Notes: generated by a model not told the origin, from the letters alone. DNA of 64,000 nt from an uncultured Lachnospiraceae bacterium (GCA_910579735.1 CAJTUZ010000013.1:40476-104475); one strand, 5' to 3'; shown: positions 45,661 to 54,873, numbered from the stretch's first letter. Program-made: numbers and translations.

Positions 45661-45822
45661 ATAAAATCCTCCGTTTTTGTTTTCAGCTTATCATCCGGAA
45701 AACGGCTTCACAACTGAACATATGTTAATTGTTAATGCAGGAAAATTAACTGTCATTCATATTTTGCTGCAGATTGAAGCAGCCGGGATCACAGACAACG
45801 CAGATTTACGGTTATGTCCTCC

Positions 45823-46398
45823 CTATACGCTTTCTTTTTTCTTTATCCAGTAATCATAATAGGCGATATTGCTCTGCGCATTGACAAGCGGTTCCCCGGA
45901 TCTGGAAAATCCCGCTTTCCGCAGTGCTTCGATTCGCTCTATCGCATAGAGCGGCGCTTTGGTTGCAATCATGGAACACCCGAACCAGTCGTAAAACGGT
46001 TCTGTGATCAGTGATAAAATTTCATATAGCATCTCTGCTTTTTCATAACCGCTGCCCACATCCACCCGCAAAAGGCCGCAGTCGTTATAATAGTCTTCCG
46101 ATTCCCTGCGGAACATTTCTATTGTACCGATCGCTTTTTCTTCTTTTCTGTCCATGATAGTGAAACGTACAAACCCCTGATTCTCATGGTATTCCAGCAA
46201 CCAGAACCTGATCGTATTCGCCATATCCTCTTTCACGGCACAGTAAAAATTGCTGCCGTTGCAATTATCGCTGTTAAAAAAGGGCAGTGCGAATTTATCA
46301 TGATAAACCGCCATGAGGTCGTCGGTGTCATTTTGTTCGATCAGTCTAATGATAAGGCGGTCATTTTGTAAGATGGGGCAGTTTTCATAGATGTTCAT
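45823..46398 (-). CDS. GNAT-family N-acetyltransferase
   Basis: 191 residues, RimJ/RimL-like. It begins NDRLIIRLIEQNDTDDL and has a degenerate acetyl-CoA motif around VDVGSGYEKAEMLYEILSLI, then IEALRKAGF near the C-terminus. Substrate unknown. It follows the P-loop gene by 23 bp; AGGAG lies 7 nt upstream. Confidence 0.78.
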   Translation of the reverse strand: MNIYENCPILQNDRLIIRLIEQNDTDDLMAVYHDKFALPFFNSDNCNGSNFYCAVKEDMANTIRFWLLEYHENQGFVRFTIMDRKEEKAIGTIEMFRRESEDYYNDCGLLRVDVGSGYEKAEMLYEILSLITEPFYDWFGCSMIATKAPLYAIERIEALRKAGFSRSGEPLVNAQSNIAYYDYWIKKKESV

Positions 46399-46421
46399 GC
46401 AATTTCTCCTTTATTTGTGTT

Positions 46422-47207
46422 TTATATCATTTCATCCAGCTTATAATCCTTCGCCTTCACAACAATCGTATTCTCTTTAAAAATCCTGTCTATAATCCGT
46501 CGTTCCAGGTTTCTTCTTTTCTCCAGATGACGAAGCAGCCCAGCCATTCCCGACAGCGCATGTTCTTTTCCATAAGGAGACTCCGCCAGATATTTTAGCA
46601 TGAGCGGGAACCACAACTCGTTTCCGTTATCGTCAGAGCGTTCTTTTTTGATCACGCCTATTGCCGCCTCAATATCTTCCACATCCAGATAAAGAATCCT
46701 GTACGGCTTGCCGCTCAGTATGCCGTGCAGTCTTTCGTAAAAAGCCAGAATCTCATCATCGGACATCATAAAATACAGCATCTGATTATCAATGATATTC
46801 TGAAAAACAGAGCATTCAAAAATCTGCCCCTCTCCGTTCCATTTCCTGAAACGTGAGAAGATCACTTGTTCAAAAGACTCTCTGTCCAGATTGCCGTTAT
46901 ATATTTCATATTTTTCCAGATCTTTGTGAAAACCCGGTACGTCCGTCAATATCTGCGTATAGCGGATGATTCTGTATTCCTCTTCCGTAACGGTTTTATC
47001 CTGAATCTCTTTTTGGAGCGTCGGGTATCTTGCCAATATGTCTTTATATTGCGCTTCCGTTACATAAGCGCACCAGGCCAGTTCAACGGGCGAATAGTCC
47101 CCTTCATGGAAAACCGTATAGTCAGGTAATCGGTCGGAAAGCCGTTTAACAAGAGTGGATTTGCCGGCGCCTTGCAGTCCTTCTATGAAAAAGTTTAGTT
47201 TGGGCAT
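46422..47207 (-). CDS. P-loop NTPase, kinase-like
   Basis: 261 residues. Walker A EGLQGAGKSTL at residues 9-19 directly after the first strand, as in nucleoside or thymidylate kinases, followed by FHEGDYSPVELAWCAY. A substrate-helix region holds SECSVFQNIIDNQ-like sequence. It is likely a small-molecule kinase; the substrate is unknown. Start 47207 has AGGAG 11 nt upstream. The same frame stays open to 47345 and further, adding a helical stretch (about 46 residues from a GTG), so a longer protein or an in-frame remnant of another gene cannot be excluded. Confidence 0.72.
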   Translation of the reverse strand: MPKLNFFIEGLQGAGKSTLVKRLSDRLPDYTVFHEGDYSPVELAWCAYVTEAQYKDILARYPTLQKEIQDKTVTEEEYRIIRYTQILTDVPGFHKDLEKYEIYNGNLDRESFEQVIFSRFRKWNGEGQIFECSVFQNIIDNQMLYFMMSDDEILAFYERLHGILSGKPYRILYLDVEDIEAAIGVIKKERSDDNGNELWFPLMLKYLAESPYGKEHALSGMAGLLRHLEKRRNLERRIIDRIFKENTIVVKAKDYKLDEMI

Positions 47208-47482
47208 TGTGTGTGTTTCTCCTTTTACGCTATAATTCTTTATCTTTTTAAGCAAATCGTAAATTCCAAAATACTCATATACCAACTTTATCAGTTCATT
47301 TCTGTCTCTAATTGATTCTATTGTTAATAAATCTTCAATTTCCACATTATGCTCATTTCGGAATTCTGTTTGCTGTAAAATATTATAAATGTTTTTTCCT
47401 ATTTTTTATAGTAACATAGAAGCACTCATTTATCTATAAGGTCTATAAGGCTCTTTTAAATTTTGACCCCTTGGAGCAATTG

Positions 47483-47511
47483 TTGACACCAAATACGATG
47501 TCACATATAAT
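47483..47511 (+). promoter_or_regulatory. hicAB promoter with operator-like repeat
   Basis: TTGACA (47483-47488), 17-bp spacer, TATAAT (47506-47511): full consensus. TGACA (47484-47488) and TGTCA (47499-47503) form an inverted repeat within the promoter, where the RHH-tailed HicB antitoxin could bind. Confidence 0.75.
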
Positions 47512-47530
47512 ATAGACAGGAGGTATCAAA

Positions 47531-47787
47531 ATGTCAAAGTGGGATAAACTATTAGCGCGTATTTGTTCATTATCAAAAGCCTCCGGTTCAGTGAATTACG
47601 CAAGGTTTTAGAAGGTTATGGATATGAGATGAATTTACCCAGAAGCGGGAGCAGTCATTATATATTTAGAAAGCAGGGATGTCAGCCGATTACAATCCCA
47701 AAGCATGAACCAATTAAAAAAGTATATGTAGAAATAGTCAAGCAAATTGTAGAAAGCGAGGCCACTAACAATGAAGACACTGAATGA
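47531..47787 (+). pseudogene. hicA: HicA toxin gene with a frameshift
   Basis: AGGAGG and an ATG at 47531 begin MSKWDKLLARICSLSK. The frame then leaves the HicA sequence, which continues one frame over as LRFSELRKVLEGYGYEMNL and RSGSSHYIFRK, the double-stranded-RNA-binding-like fold with its catalytic His. Restoring one A to the run AAAA at 47575-47578 would join both parts into an 85-residue HicA. As written the toxin ends after 26 codons. It may be a true loss, phase variation in an A-run, frameshifting or a sequence error. Confidence 0.75.
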
Positions 47788-48133
47788 TTACATGACAATG
47801 TCATATCGAATGGAAGTCATAGAAGATAAGGATGAAGGCGGATTTGTGGTTTCTTATCCAGACCTTCCGGGTTGCATCACCTGTGGCGCAACAGTAGAAA
47901 TTGCAGTAGCAAATGCATTGGATGCTAAAAAAGCCTGGCTTGAAGCTGCCCTTGAAGATGGCATTGAGATTCATGAGCCTGATAATTTAGAAGATTATTC
48001 GGGACAGTTCAAACTGAGAATTCCCCGCAGTCTGCACAGATCGTTAGCTGAACATTCAAAACGAGAAGGAATCAGCATGAATCAATACTGTGTATACCTT
48101 CTCTCTCGAAATGACGTTTCTTACAATAAATAA
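47771..48133 (+). CDS. hicB: HicB antitoxin with RHH DNA-binding tail
   Basis: 120 residues. The N-terminal partially degraded RNase-H-like HicB domain has GGFVVSYPDLPGCITCG; the C-terminal ribbon-helix-helix tail has LRIPRSLHRSLAEHSKREGISMNQ. It overlaps the 3' end of hicA by 17 nt. It neutralises HicA and represses the operon. It is intact, whereas the toxin frame is not. Confidence 0.92.
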   Translation: MKTLNDYMTMSYRMEVIEDKDEGGFVVSYPDLPGCITCGATVEIAVANALDAKKAWLEAALEDGIEIHEPDNLEDYSGQFKLRIPRSLHRSLAEHSKREGISMNQYCVYLLSRNDVSYNK

Positions 48134-48186
48134 TCGTATTATTTGTTTTAACGTAAAAAAGTATTTTAAGTATCTTCTATTTTCAC

Positions 48187-48208
48187 GTCCGCCCTATGGC
48201 GGACTTTT
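48187..48208 (+). terminator. Terminator of hicAB
   Basis: GTCCGCC and GGCGGAC form a perfect 7-bp stem with a 4-nt loop followed by TTTT, 53 bp past the hicB stop and before a convergent gene. Confidence 0.75.
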
Positions 48209-48211
48209 CCT

Positions 48212-49231
48212 TCATCGTGATTTCATATCCGGCAGTCGGGAATCCAAAGCCTTCCTGATTTCTGTTTCCATACTCTGAATATAGCTTATTCTCCTAATCG
48301 TGTTTCTCACCTCGGAAATCCCCAGACTTTGTTCCGCTTCATCGATGCATGTTCCAAGCGATCTCTGAATACTATATTCCAGCCATTCTACCCAGGTATA
48401 TGCCACTCCGAATACACTGCTGTACGCCCGAAAACCATTATCATATGCAGCCAGATAACCATCAAAAAATGCAGTCATTTTCTCAATATCCATATTACAT
48501 GTGGTAATCCCCGACCATTGCAGCGCAAGCTGAAGTGCATGAGATATCGGATTTCCATAGTCAAGGCATTCCAGATCTATTACCCATGGGTTTCCTTTAT
48601 CCCACATGACGTTTTTCGGATCCATATCCCCGTTAGAAATACAAAGGATATCCGGCAAAGAGGCTCTCGCTGTATTCAATTCTTTCTCTGCATTAATCAG
48701 TAACTGTAAATTGTCAGACAAGACAGAGGCAATTTCGTTTTTCTCATCTTCTGCCCTCTGTACATACTTCTGCCAGGGAATATTACTGAGTTCCGGCTCT
48801 TCGTGAGGAATATTCCGGGGAGCGATTGCATGTATTCTTCCCAGAATATTACCGACAGTCGTACTCTTTTCCTTTGAAATATGATTCCAACCGGTGATGT
48901 GTCCATCCTGCCAGCGAAAAATATAAAAATAGCTTTCGTCTATATTTTGCATCTTTTTACCATGAACTGCCAGCGCCGGTACAATCGGAATATCTTGTTT
49001 TTCCAAAAGAGATTCTATTTTTTCCGCCCGCTCGTAATTGTCATGCACGCCTTCTCTTCTCATGACTTCCGGGTTAAGATGCTTAACCGCATATATTCCG
49101 GAATCTGTTTTTACTTTGTACATTCTATGCATAAATCCGCCGGATACCGGCTCAATTGGACAAATAAGAGTTCCAAACCCGCATTTTATCATCAAATCCG
49201 CTATCCGTTTATCGATCACATTATCCTTCAT
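48212..49231 (-). CDS. Aminoglycoside-phosphotransferase-fold kinase
   Basis: 339 residues of the APH/choline-kinase fold: AVKHLNPE holds the ATP-binding Lys, NGDMDPKNVMWD is the catalytic loop and VIDLECLDYGNP the metal site. The catalytic loop begins with Asn where aminoglycoside phosphotransferases have HGD; the Asp and the downstream Asn are kept. Its substrate may be a sugar, amino alcohol or drug and cannot be inferred. The second ATG (49231) is preferred, since AGAGG lies about 10 nt upstream of it but only 4 nt from the first. Confidence 0.83.
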   Translation of the reverse strand: MKDNVIDKRIADLMIKCGFGTLICPIEPVSGGFMHRMYKVKTDSGIYAVKHLNPEVMRREGVHDNYERAEKIESLLEKQDIPIVPALAVHGKKMQNIDESYFYIFRWQDGHITGWNHISKEKSTTVGNILGRIHAIAPRNIPHEEPELSNIPWQKYVQRAEDEKNEIASVLSDNLQLLINAEKELNTARASLPDILCISNGDMDPKNVMWDKGNPWVIDLECLDYGNPISHALQLALQWSGITTCNMDIEKMTAFFDGYLAAYDNGFRAYSSVFGVAYTWVEWLEYSIQRSLGTCIDEAEQSLGISEVRNTIRRISYIQSMETEIRKALDSRLPDMKSR

Positions 49232-49351
49232 AATCATCTTTCCTCTCTGTCTTTGCCGCCCGTGAAAACCACATAAATATTCTATATAGTATCAGAAACT
49301 ACCAAAAACGGTTTGCATACCTCTATCTTGTGATATTTATTCCTAAAACAA

Positions 49352-49380
49352 TTGCAATTACTGGGCAAACGTAGTATCCT
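49352..49380 (+). promoter_or_regulatory. Probable promoter of the degV-like gene
   Basis: TTGCAA (49352-49357), 17-bp spacer, TATCCT (49375-49380), leaving a leader of about 90 nt that contains a GC-rich imperfect inverted repeat around 49421-49444. Confidence 0.4.
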
Positions 49381-49480
49381 ATATATCAGTCAGAACATCT
49401 AAAAACATTTGCCGAATGCCTGCAGGCGGCCGTCCGGCCCGCTGCCCGCGGAAATAATTATACAAAGAAGGTTGATCAAT

Positions 49481-50395
49481 ATGAACGAAGCATTCCATAT
49501 AATCAGTGATGGTTCCTGCGACTTATCTCCGGAACTGGCACAGGAAAAGAATATTACGGTAGTTCCCTTTTACGTATCCTTTGATGACGAGCACTACTTC
49601 AAAGAAAATGTAGAGATCGGTATCCGCAGCTTCTATCAGCAAATGGTGGAAAAAAAGGGCGTTTACCCCAAGTCTTCCATGCCTTCCATTCAGGATTATG
49701 AAGAAGCGTTTCTTCCTTTTGCGAAGACCGGCATGCCCGTAATCTGCATCTGCATTACTACGAAATTCAGCGGTTCCATGCAGTCTGCGCTAAATGCCCG
49801 TACGCTTGTATTGGAAAAATACCCGCAGGCAGAAATTACGGTCATTGACGCAACTATCAATACGGTTTTGCAGGGACTATATGTGTTGGAAGCTGTCAGT
49901 CTGCGTGATCAGGGCGTCAGTTATCAGGATACCGTTGCACGTCTGGAAGAGATCAAAAGTACCGGCAGGATTTTCTTTACGGTCGGAAATATGGAATATT
50001 TAAAACACGGCGGCCGCATCGGTAAAGTCTCCGCTCTGGCCGGAAGCGTTCTGGACATCCGTCCCGTAATCACGTTAAAACAGGGTGAAATCTTCCCTTC
50101 CGGCATTGACAGGGGCCGAAAACGCACCCTGAAAAAAGTCATGGATCTGCTTTTGGAATATTTACGGGAAAGTCCTCTTGGCATCGAGTGCTACAGCATC
50201 ACCGTGGGATATGGCTATGATATCGAAGAAGGCATCGAATTTCGTGATCAGGCTCTGTCCACTTTACAGGAAAGCGGATACGATATCAAAGAGATCCCCG
50301 TCTATCAGATCGGCGCTACCATCGGCGTACACACAGGGCCCTATCCGTTGGGATTCGGGATCATTGAGCGGGGGATCCATCCGCGTTTGAAATAA
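49481..50395 (+). CDS. DegV-family fatty-acid-binding protein
   Basis: 304 residues. The family opening ISDGSCDLSPE is near residue 8. TTKFSGSMQSA follows the first domain, and GRIGKVSALAGSVLDIRPV comes from the second. DegV/FakB proteins bind a fatty acid and present it to the FakA kinase for phosphorylation. Start 49481 has GAAGG 9 nt upstream. It stands alone between a kinase-fold gene and a convergent orphan gene. Confidence 0.92.
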   Translation: MNEAFHIISDGSCDLSPELAQEKNITVVPFYVSFDDEHYFKENVEIGIRSFYQQMVEKKGVYPKSSMPSIQDYEEAFLPFAKTGMPVICICITTKFSGSMQSALNARTLVLEKYPQAEITVIDATINTVLQGLYVLEAVSLRDQGVSYQDTVARLEEIKSTGRIFFTVGNMEYLKHGGRIGKVSALAGSVLDIRPVITLKQGEIFPSGIDRGRKRTLKKVMDLLLEYLRESPLGIECYSITVGYGYDIEEGIEFRDQALSTLQESGYDIKEIPVYQIGATIGVHTGPYPLGFGIIERGIHPRLK

Positions 50396-50414
50396 TTCAT
50401 AGACATATCAACAT

Positions 50415-50440
50415 GAGCCGCAATCATACGATTACGGCTC
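50415..50440. terminator. Hairpin between convergent genes
   Basis: GAGCCG-c-AATC and GATT-a-CGGCTC form a 10-bp stem with one internal mismatch and a 4-nt loop, between the degV-like gene and the orphan gene. It lacks a clear T-tract on either strand. Confidence 0.5.
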
Positions 50441-50444
50441 CGAT

Positions 50445-51677
50445 TTATAATCTCGTATCATGGCAAAGGCTATGCAGTTCTTTCTCTAATGCTGTTTTTA
50501 ACTTTTCTACATGCATTGTCTTAAATGTGTGTTGTCTCATCTTTTTATTATTTTCAGACATCAATTTTTCTTTTGCACCCGGTATTTTATCACACCAGCA
50601 GTACTTTAATTTAGGAATAGGAATATCTTTATAAAGCGCAATCTGTTCTATTGGATTTATTTGCAGGACTTCTTTTAAACCATTATCAAACGTAAGAAGA
50701 ACATGTATTGCATATCTCACCTGTTCTGTAGGTCTGACTGCAAATTCCTGTTCAATTATCCGAACATGTATTAAATCCCATGACATTCCATTTATTGTGC
50801 CAAACAGATCATTACTATTTTTCTGAACTTTTTTAAAAAATTTTTTGGTCTTCTCATCATGCCTAAAATAATAATAGCATATCTGTAATTCTCGATCGGC
50901 AAAATATCCTAATTCTGTATTTACGAAATCAAATAACTCCATTATTTTATTTTGCGGTGACTTTTTAGGATTAGCAAATTCGATGCAAATTGTTTTCAGC
51001 AAAAGAACGTATAGTGATTCCTGCATTCTATAAAATTTTTCACAGCTTAATGCGTATTTTTCGGAGAACATAATGTGAAAAAGGGCATCGGCATCCAATT
51101 GAATTTCTTCTTCCAGTCTGTCATACTCACATATCCCGTTTTGCATGAATTTGGAATAATGAAAAGCCTTAAAGAGCATAAAACTTTTAATATTTTTATA
51201 ACACTCAATTCTGTTGATGGAATCTTTCTTTGCCGCGTTTTCTACCATATATGGCGCACAACTATAATTTATTTCCGGTAACTGCAAATATTGCAGCACC
51301 TCATTCATTTTTTGACTATGTGAAACTTCATTAAATTCCACAAAAATATTTTTTAAATAACTGACTGCCTGCGTATCAAGGTCCACACATATATCAATAA
51401 AATAATCTGACCTCTTTTTTTCGATCATTTCTTTATAAATCTGTTGGTTCATTGCATAATATCGATTCGCAAATCCTAAATTTATGATTGCAAAATCATG
51501 GTCATAATCAGTACATAATGACTCAGGCAGCTTGCTTCCCTCATTTTCAGAAAATACAATAAAAGTACATTCTTTTAAATCCTCATAAAAAGAATGATAA
51601 CATGTCAGATGATCCTCTAAATTGTCGCACATAAACATACGGCAGATTGCTTCATAAACATTTTCAGGCAAGCTCAC
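50445..51677 (-). CDS. Unrecognised 410-residue protein
   Basis: A long intact frame from a GTG start with AAGGTGG just upstream. The protein is mostly helical, rich in Lys, Glu, Phe, Tyr and Cys, with no signal peptide, membrane helix or nucleotide-binding motif. Noticeable stretches are IVFSENEGSKLPES near residue 40, FIDICVDLDTQAVSYLKNIF near 95 and a charged C-terminal helix ending in KELHSLCHDTRL. The DNA is visibly AT-richer than its neighbours, which hints at acquisition by transfer. I do not recognise the family. Confidence 0.7.
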   Translation of the reverse strand: MSLPENVYEAICRMFMCDNLEDHLTCYHSFYEDLKECTFIVFSENEGSKLPESLCTDYDHDFAIINLGFANRYYAMNQQIYKEMIEKKRSDYFIDICVDLDTQAVSYLKNIFVEFNEVSHSQKMNEVLQYLQLPEINYSCAPYMVENAAKKDSINRIECYKNIKSFMLFKAFHYSKFMQNGICEYDRLEEEIQLDADALFHIMFSEKYALSCEKFYRMQESLYVLLLKTICIEFANPKKSPQNKIMELFDFVNTELGYFADRELQICYYYFRHDEKTKKFFKKVQKNSNDLFGTINGMSWDLIHVRIIEQEFAVRPTEQVRYAIHVLLTFDNGLKEVLQINPIEQIALYKDIPIPKLKYCWCDKIPGAKEKLMSENNKKMRQHTFKTMHVEKLKTALEKELHSLCHDTRL

Positions 51678-51724
51678 TTATCCACCTTCTTTTCCCGACA
51701 CCGCTGTCATTTCCACATCTATCT

Positions 51725-53266
51725 TTATTCCCGGTAAACAAAATCACGAAACGCCGCCATACCGCCGGGTTCTTTTGTAGAATAAACAGCCAGGCCAAAC
51801 CGGCAGCCTACGAAATGGTCCATCTTAAAATACAGTTTATGCGGTGCGCCGATTTGTGTCCAAGGTGTTTGTGCATCTGCATCCGCCCTTCGATAATAAA
51901 AAACCGCCGTATCCTTCATTCCGGCAAAATCCACTTCCAGCTTCATCTGCACGGCACTTTCGCTTTCTTCCAGCATGAGCGCCGCCTGCTCCCTTTCGGT
52001 CCGTTCATCGGCTTTTAACGGCTCTAAAGAGTCATCCGCAGCGGTTACCGTACGCAGCGTCAGATACAGCCGTCCCTCTCTTCTTGTGATGCCGAGAAAT
52101 CCGTAGCATCCCTGCAGTGCGCAGATTCCGGCAAAGTCTCCCTCCTTCAGCCGGCTTCCGTCCACCGTGACTTCTCCCGTACATCCGGGGTACAGCATTC
52201 TCTGTGTAAGGATATTCCGGGCCTCGGGCAGATATCTGCAGACTTTATCCGTCCGCACCTTCCAGACGCCATTCTCTCTGTCATGCATGATCAGCTCAGG
52301 GGCCGGTTCATGACTAAACTGCCAGCAAGGTTTCAATTCTCCCTTAAAATCATCGCTTTCCACAAGCGGCCGGTAGTTATATCCCGGGCGCAGACTCTTG
52401 ATCTCAAACTCCTCAGGTACCTTTCCCGCGTTTCCAAACACCGGATATTCATTCTCCCAGTAAACCGGCATCAGTACGGGAATGCGCCCCACTGCTCCGC
52501 TGTCCTGAAAAAGCATGGCGTACCATTTTCCGTCGGGAGTATCCACGATTCCTCCCTGGGCCACCCCCTGACCGCAATAATCTCTGTCATCATTCAGCAC
52601 ATCACCGCCGGTAAACTCTCCTGTCAGGGAATCCGCCGTAAAACAGGCTTCGACTCTTCTCCAACGGTCTTTTAACGAATGGATGAAAAACAGATAATAT
52701 TTCCCATGAATCTTATAAAAATGCGTACCTTCATACCCCAGGACAGAATTCCCTTCATCGCTGACAACCAGACGGTGCAGTCCTCCTTCTGCCGGTCCGC
52801 TCAAATCGCTTTTCAGCTCCGTGATATAAATATCCTTATTGCCATATGCAATATACACCCTGTCGTCATCGTCAAACAACAGAGAACAGTCATGATAAAA
52901 ACCTTCCACATAGCGCTTTTTCCAGGGACCTTCTATGCAGTCTGCCGTGTACAGGTATGTTCTGTGGGTGTCATTGGCAACAAAACAGATATAGTAAGTG
53001 CCTTTGTGACAGCGCAGAGAAGCCGCCCACATACCCTTTCCGTAGATATTTTCCTCCCCCTCAAGCCTCTGTCCGGGAGTACTATCCAGCCTGTCATAAA
53101 CATATGTCACATGCTCCCAGTTACGCAGATCATAAGAGCGCAGAATCTCACACCCCGGCATAAAATGCATGGTAGTGCTCACCATATAATAAGTATCGTC
53201 TACACGGATCACATCCGGATCCGGATAATCCAGCCTGGTGACCGGATTAATATGATTTTTTTCCAT
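51725..53266 (-). CDS. GH43-family glycoside hydrolase (beta-xylosidase/arabinofuranosidase type)
   Basis: 513 residues. A five-bladed beta-propeller (about 1-310) has the catalytic base in DYPDPDVI (Asp16 or Asp18), a central Asp in YHDCSLLFDDD, and the likely acid Glu in YEGTHFYK. A C-terminal beta-sandwich (about 320-513) is typical of GH43 subfamilies acting on xylan and arabinoxylan. No signal peptide, so it acts on imported oligosaccharides. Start 53266 is preferred by homology (MEKNHINPVTRLDYPDPD). It has its own promoter and no transporter alongside. Confidence 0.9.
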   Translation of the reverse strand: MEKNHINPVTRLDYPDPDVIRVDDTYYMVSTTMHFMPGCEILRSYDLRNWEHVTYVYDRLDSTPGQRLEGEENIYGKGMWAASLRCHKGTYYICFVANDTHRTYLYTADCIEGPWKKRYVEGFYHDCSLLFDDDDRVYIAYGNKDIYITELKSDLSGPAEGGLHRLVVSDEGNSVLGYEGTHFYKIHGKYYLFFIHSLKDRWRRVEACFTADSLTGEFTGGDVLNDDRDYCGQGVAQGGIVDTPDGKWYAMLFQDSGAVGRIPVLMPVYWENEYPVFGNAGKVPEEFEIKSLRPGYNYRPLVESDDFKGELKPCWQFSHEPAPELIMHDRENGVWKVRTDKVCRYLPEARNILTQRMLYPGCTGEVTVDGSRLKEGDFAGICALQGCYGFLGITRREGRLYLTLRTVTAADDSLEPLKADERTEREQAALMLEESESAVQMKLEVDFAGMKDTAVFYYRRADADAQTPWTQIGAPHKLYFKMDHFVGCRFGLAVYSTKEPGGMAAFRDFVYRE

Positions 53267-53349
53267 GTTCCCGTATGATCCGACCATTTTATATATCGAT
53301 CGGATTTTCCTTTCCCCGAACCTTCCGGGCACTTCCTTCCAATAGCACT

Positions 53350-53378
53350 ATTATATTGAAAAAAATCAGATATATCAA
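53350..53378 (-). promoter_or_regulatory. Promoter of the GH43 gene
   Basis: Minus-strand TTGATA (53373-53378), 17-bp spacer, TATAAT (53350-53355), about 80 bp before the start. Confidence 0.7.
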
Positions 53379-53544
53379 GCTTGTAAATATGACTCAATTT
53401 TTGTATCGCAGAAACAGGCTGTCAAAAAAAGATAGTATTTACCCCCTCAATATGATAAAATGAATATATTCGGCATGAAATAATGTAAAGATTTTCATGA
53501 GCAAACCAATTCGCTTTGCAAATATTGCAGGCTGAGAGAAAGGC

Positions 53545-54873
53545 ATGGTTATTGATATGGCAAATAATCTGAAAGCTGATTGGAATCAGCTCAAAAAAGC
53601 TACGACACAGTTAATGAATGAGAAACGTTACAGCGCATCCTGTCAGATCTGGAACAATGATATGACCAAATTAGTCAATGATTACAAGCAGGAAGAAGCA
53701 GCCTGGTATAACAGTCCGCAGATTACAGAAAATGGTTTTATGACAACGACACAGAATCTGTGGTATACACACTACCTGAATAAAAAACGTCTTAAAACAC
53801 TCGGATTGACAGCGCATTATGATTACATAAAACCTACAGAATATAACAGGGGTGAGTATCAGCGTTATCCCTATTGGGATTATAGTCACGACGGAAAAAA
53901 TCTAATCTGCAAAATCAGCGACGAGATGAATTACAGAAAATCTTTTTATCACGGGAATCGCTGCGTATGGTCAGATACGCGGAAAAAATCGGCGGGAGAA
54001 TACTATATGATCCAGTCCAGAAGCACGAACGGAAACTATATCTGTCCGAGCTGCGGCTGGGAAGGCACATTGGAATGTTTCGTAGACGGCTGCGATTATT
54101 GTCAGACCAAATTCCATATCGAGGATTTGAAGCAGAAGGTTTCTTCCGTTTATAATCCGGGAGATTGGACGCAGCACAGAGACGGTTTTACGATTCATAA
54201 GAATTTTGTGCCCATGTATATCATCCTTGTTATTATTGTACTTGCACTTTTTGCGGTCGGAAGCAATTTGGGCGGCGCTTTGATGACGCTTACTCCCCTG
54301 CTTGGCATCGGTGTGATGGTAGTATTTCTTTCAATTTTTGTAGGTAAGAAATCCAGGGAAAGCATGGCCGGCGGCCCCGCCAGGACGAATCAGACGCTTG
54401 AAAAGATACGAAATGTAGACAAATATTTCTCAACAGAGACTTTGATCGGAAACCTATCCAACAAGCTGCTCAGTATCTGCTATGCAGATTCGGCCAAAGA
54501 GATCGGACCGTTTGCGGTCTGCGATATGACGGCGCTGCTTGCAAGATATCGCGGAGTGATCGATTGTAAACTGCTGGAATGCGTTCTGATGGATTATCGA
54601 ACGGACGGTAATTTCCAGCATTTACAAGTAAAAGCAGGAATGATGCTGACCAGATATGAAAACGGGGGAGTGCGTCAGGAAAAGGCCTTCTTGAATCTCA
54701 GTCTTGTCAAAAGCATCCGCGCGCTGACACAGAGTATCAACGACGTAAATGTGTATCGCTGCGATTCCTGCGGCGCGAGTCTGTCACTGTTAAACGGAGG
54801 CAGATGTGAATATTGCGGACAGGGCCTGGACTTAAAAGAATACGACTGGGTGATTGAAGGATATCAATACTAA
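53545..54873 (+). CDS. Zinc-ribbon membrane protein, possibly Tim44-like
   Basis: 442 residues with an unusual layout. An N-terminal soluble domain (about 1-160) is rich in Trp, Tyr and Asn. A first zinc ribbon follows (CPSCGWEG...CDYCQ, about 166-192), then two membrane helices (about 222-242 and 247-270). A domain of about 140 residues comes next (YADSAKEIGPFAVCDMTALLARY) that recalls Tim44-like folds. A second zinc ribbon CDSCGASL...CEYCGQ closes the protein. The Tim44 resemblance is weak and offered only as a lead. GAGAAAGG lies upstream; the gene is monocistronic. Confidence 0.7.
   Translation: MVIDMANNLKADWNQLKKATTQLMNEKRYSASCQIWNNDMTKLVNDYKQEEAAWYNSPQITENGFMTTTQNLWYTHYLNKKRLKTLGLTAHYDYIKPTEYNRGEYQRYPYWDYSHDGKNLICKISDEMNYRKSFYHGNRCVWSDTRKKSAGEYYMIQSRSTNGNYICPSCGWEGTLECFVDGCDYCQTKFHIEDLKQKVSSVYNPGDWTQHRDGFTIHKNFVPMYIILVIIVLALFAVGSNLGGALMTLTPLLGIGVMVVFLSIFVGKKSRESMAGGPARTNQTLEKIRNVDKYFSTETLIGNLSNKLLSICYADSAKEIGPFAVCDMTALLARYRGVIDCKLLECVLMDYRTDGNFQHLQVKAGMMLTRYENGGVRQEKAFLNLSLVKSIRALTQSINDVNVYRCDSCGASLSLLNGGRCEYCGQGLDLKEYDWVIEGYQY

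Noticed and set aside
47563..47787. HicA read as an intact protein from a TTG start at 47563
   Set aside because: There is no ribosome binding site at that TTG, while ATG 47531 with AGGAGG encodes the missing N-terminus in the other frame, so a frameshift is the better explanation.
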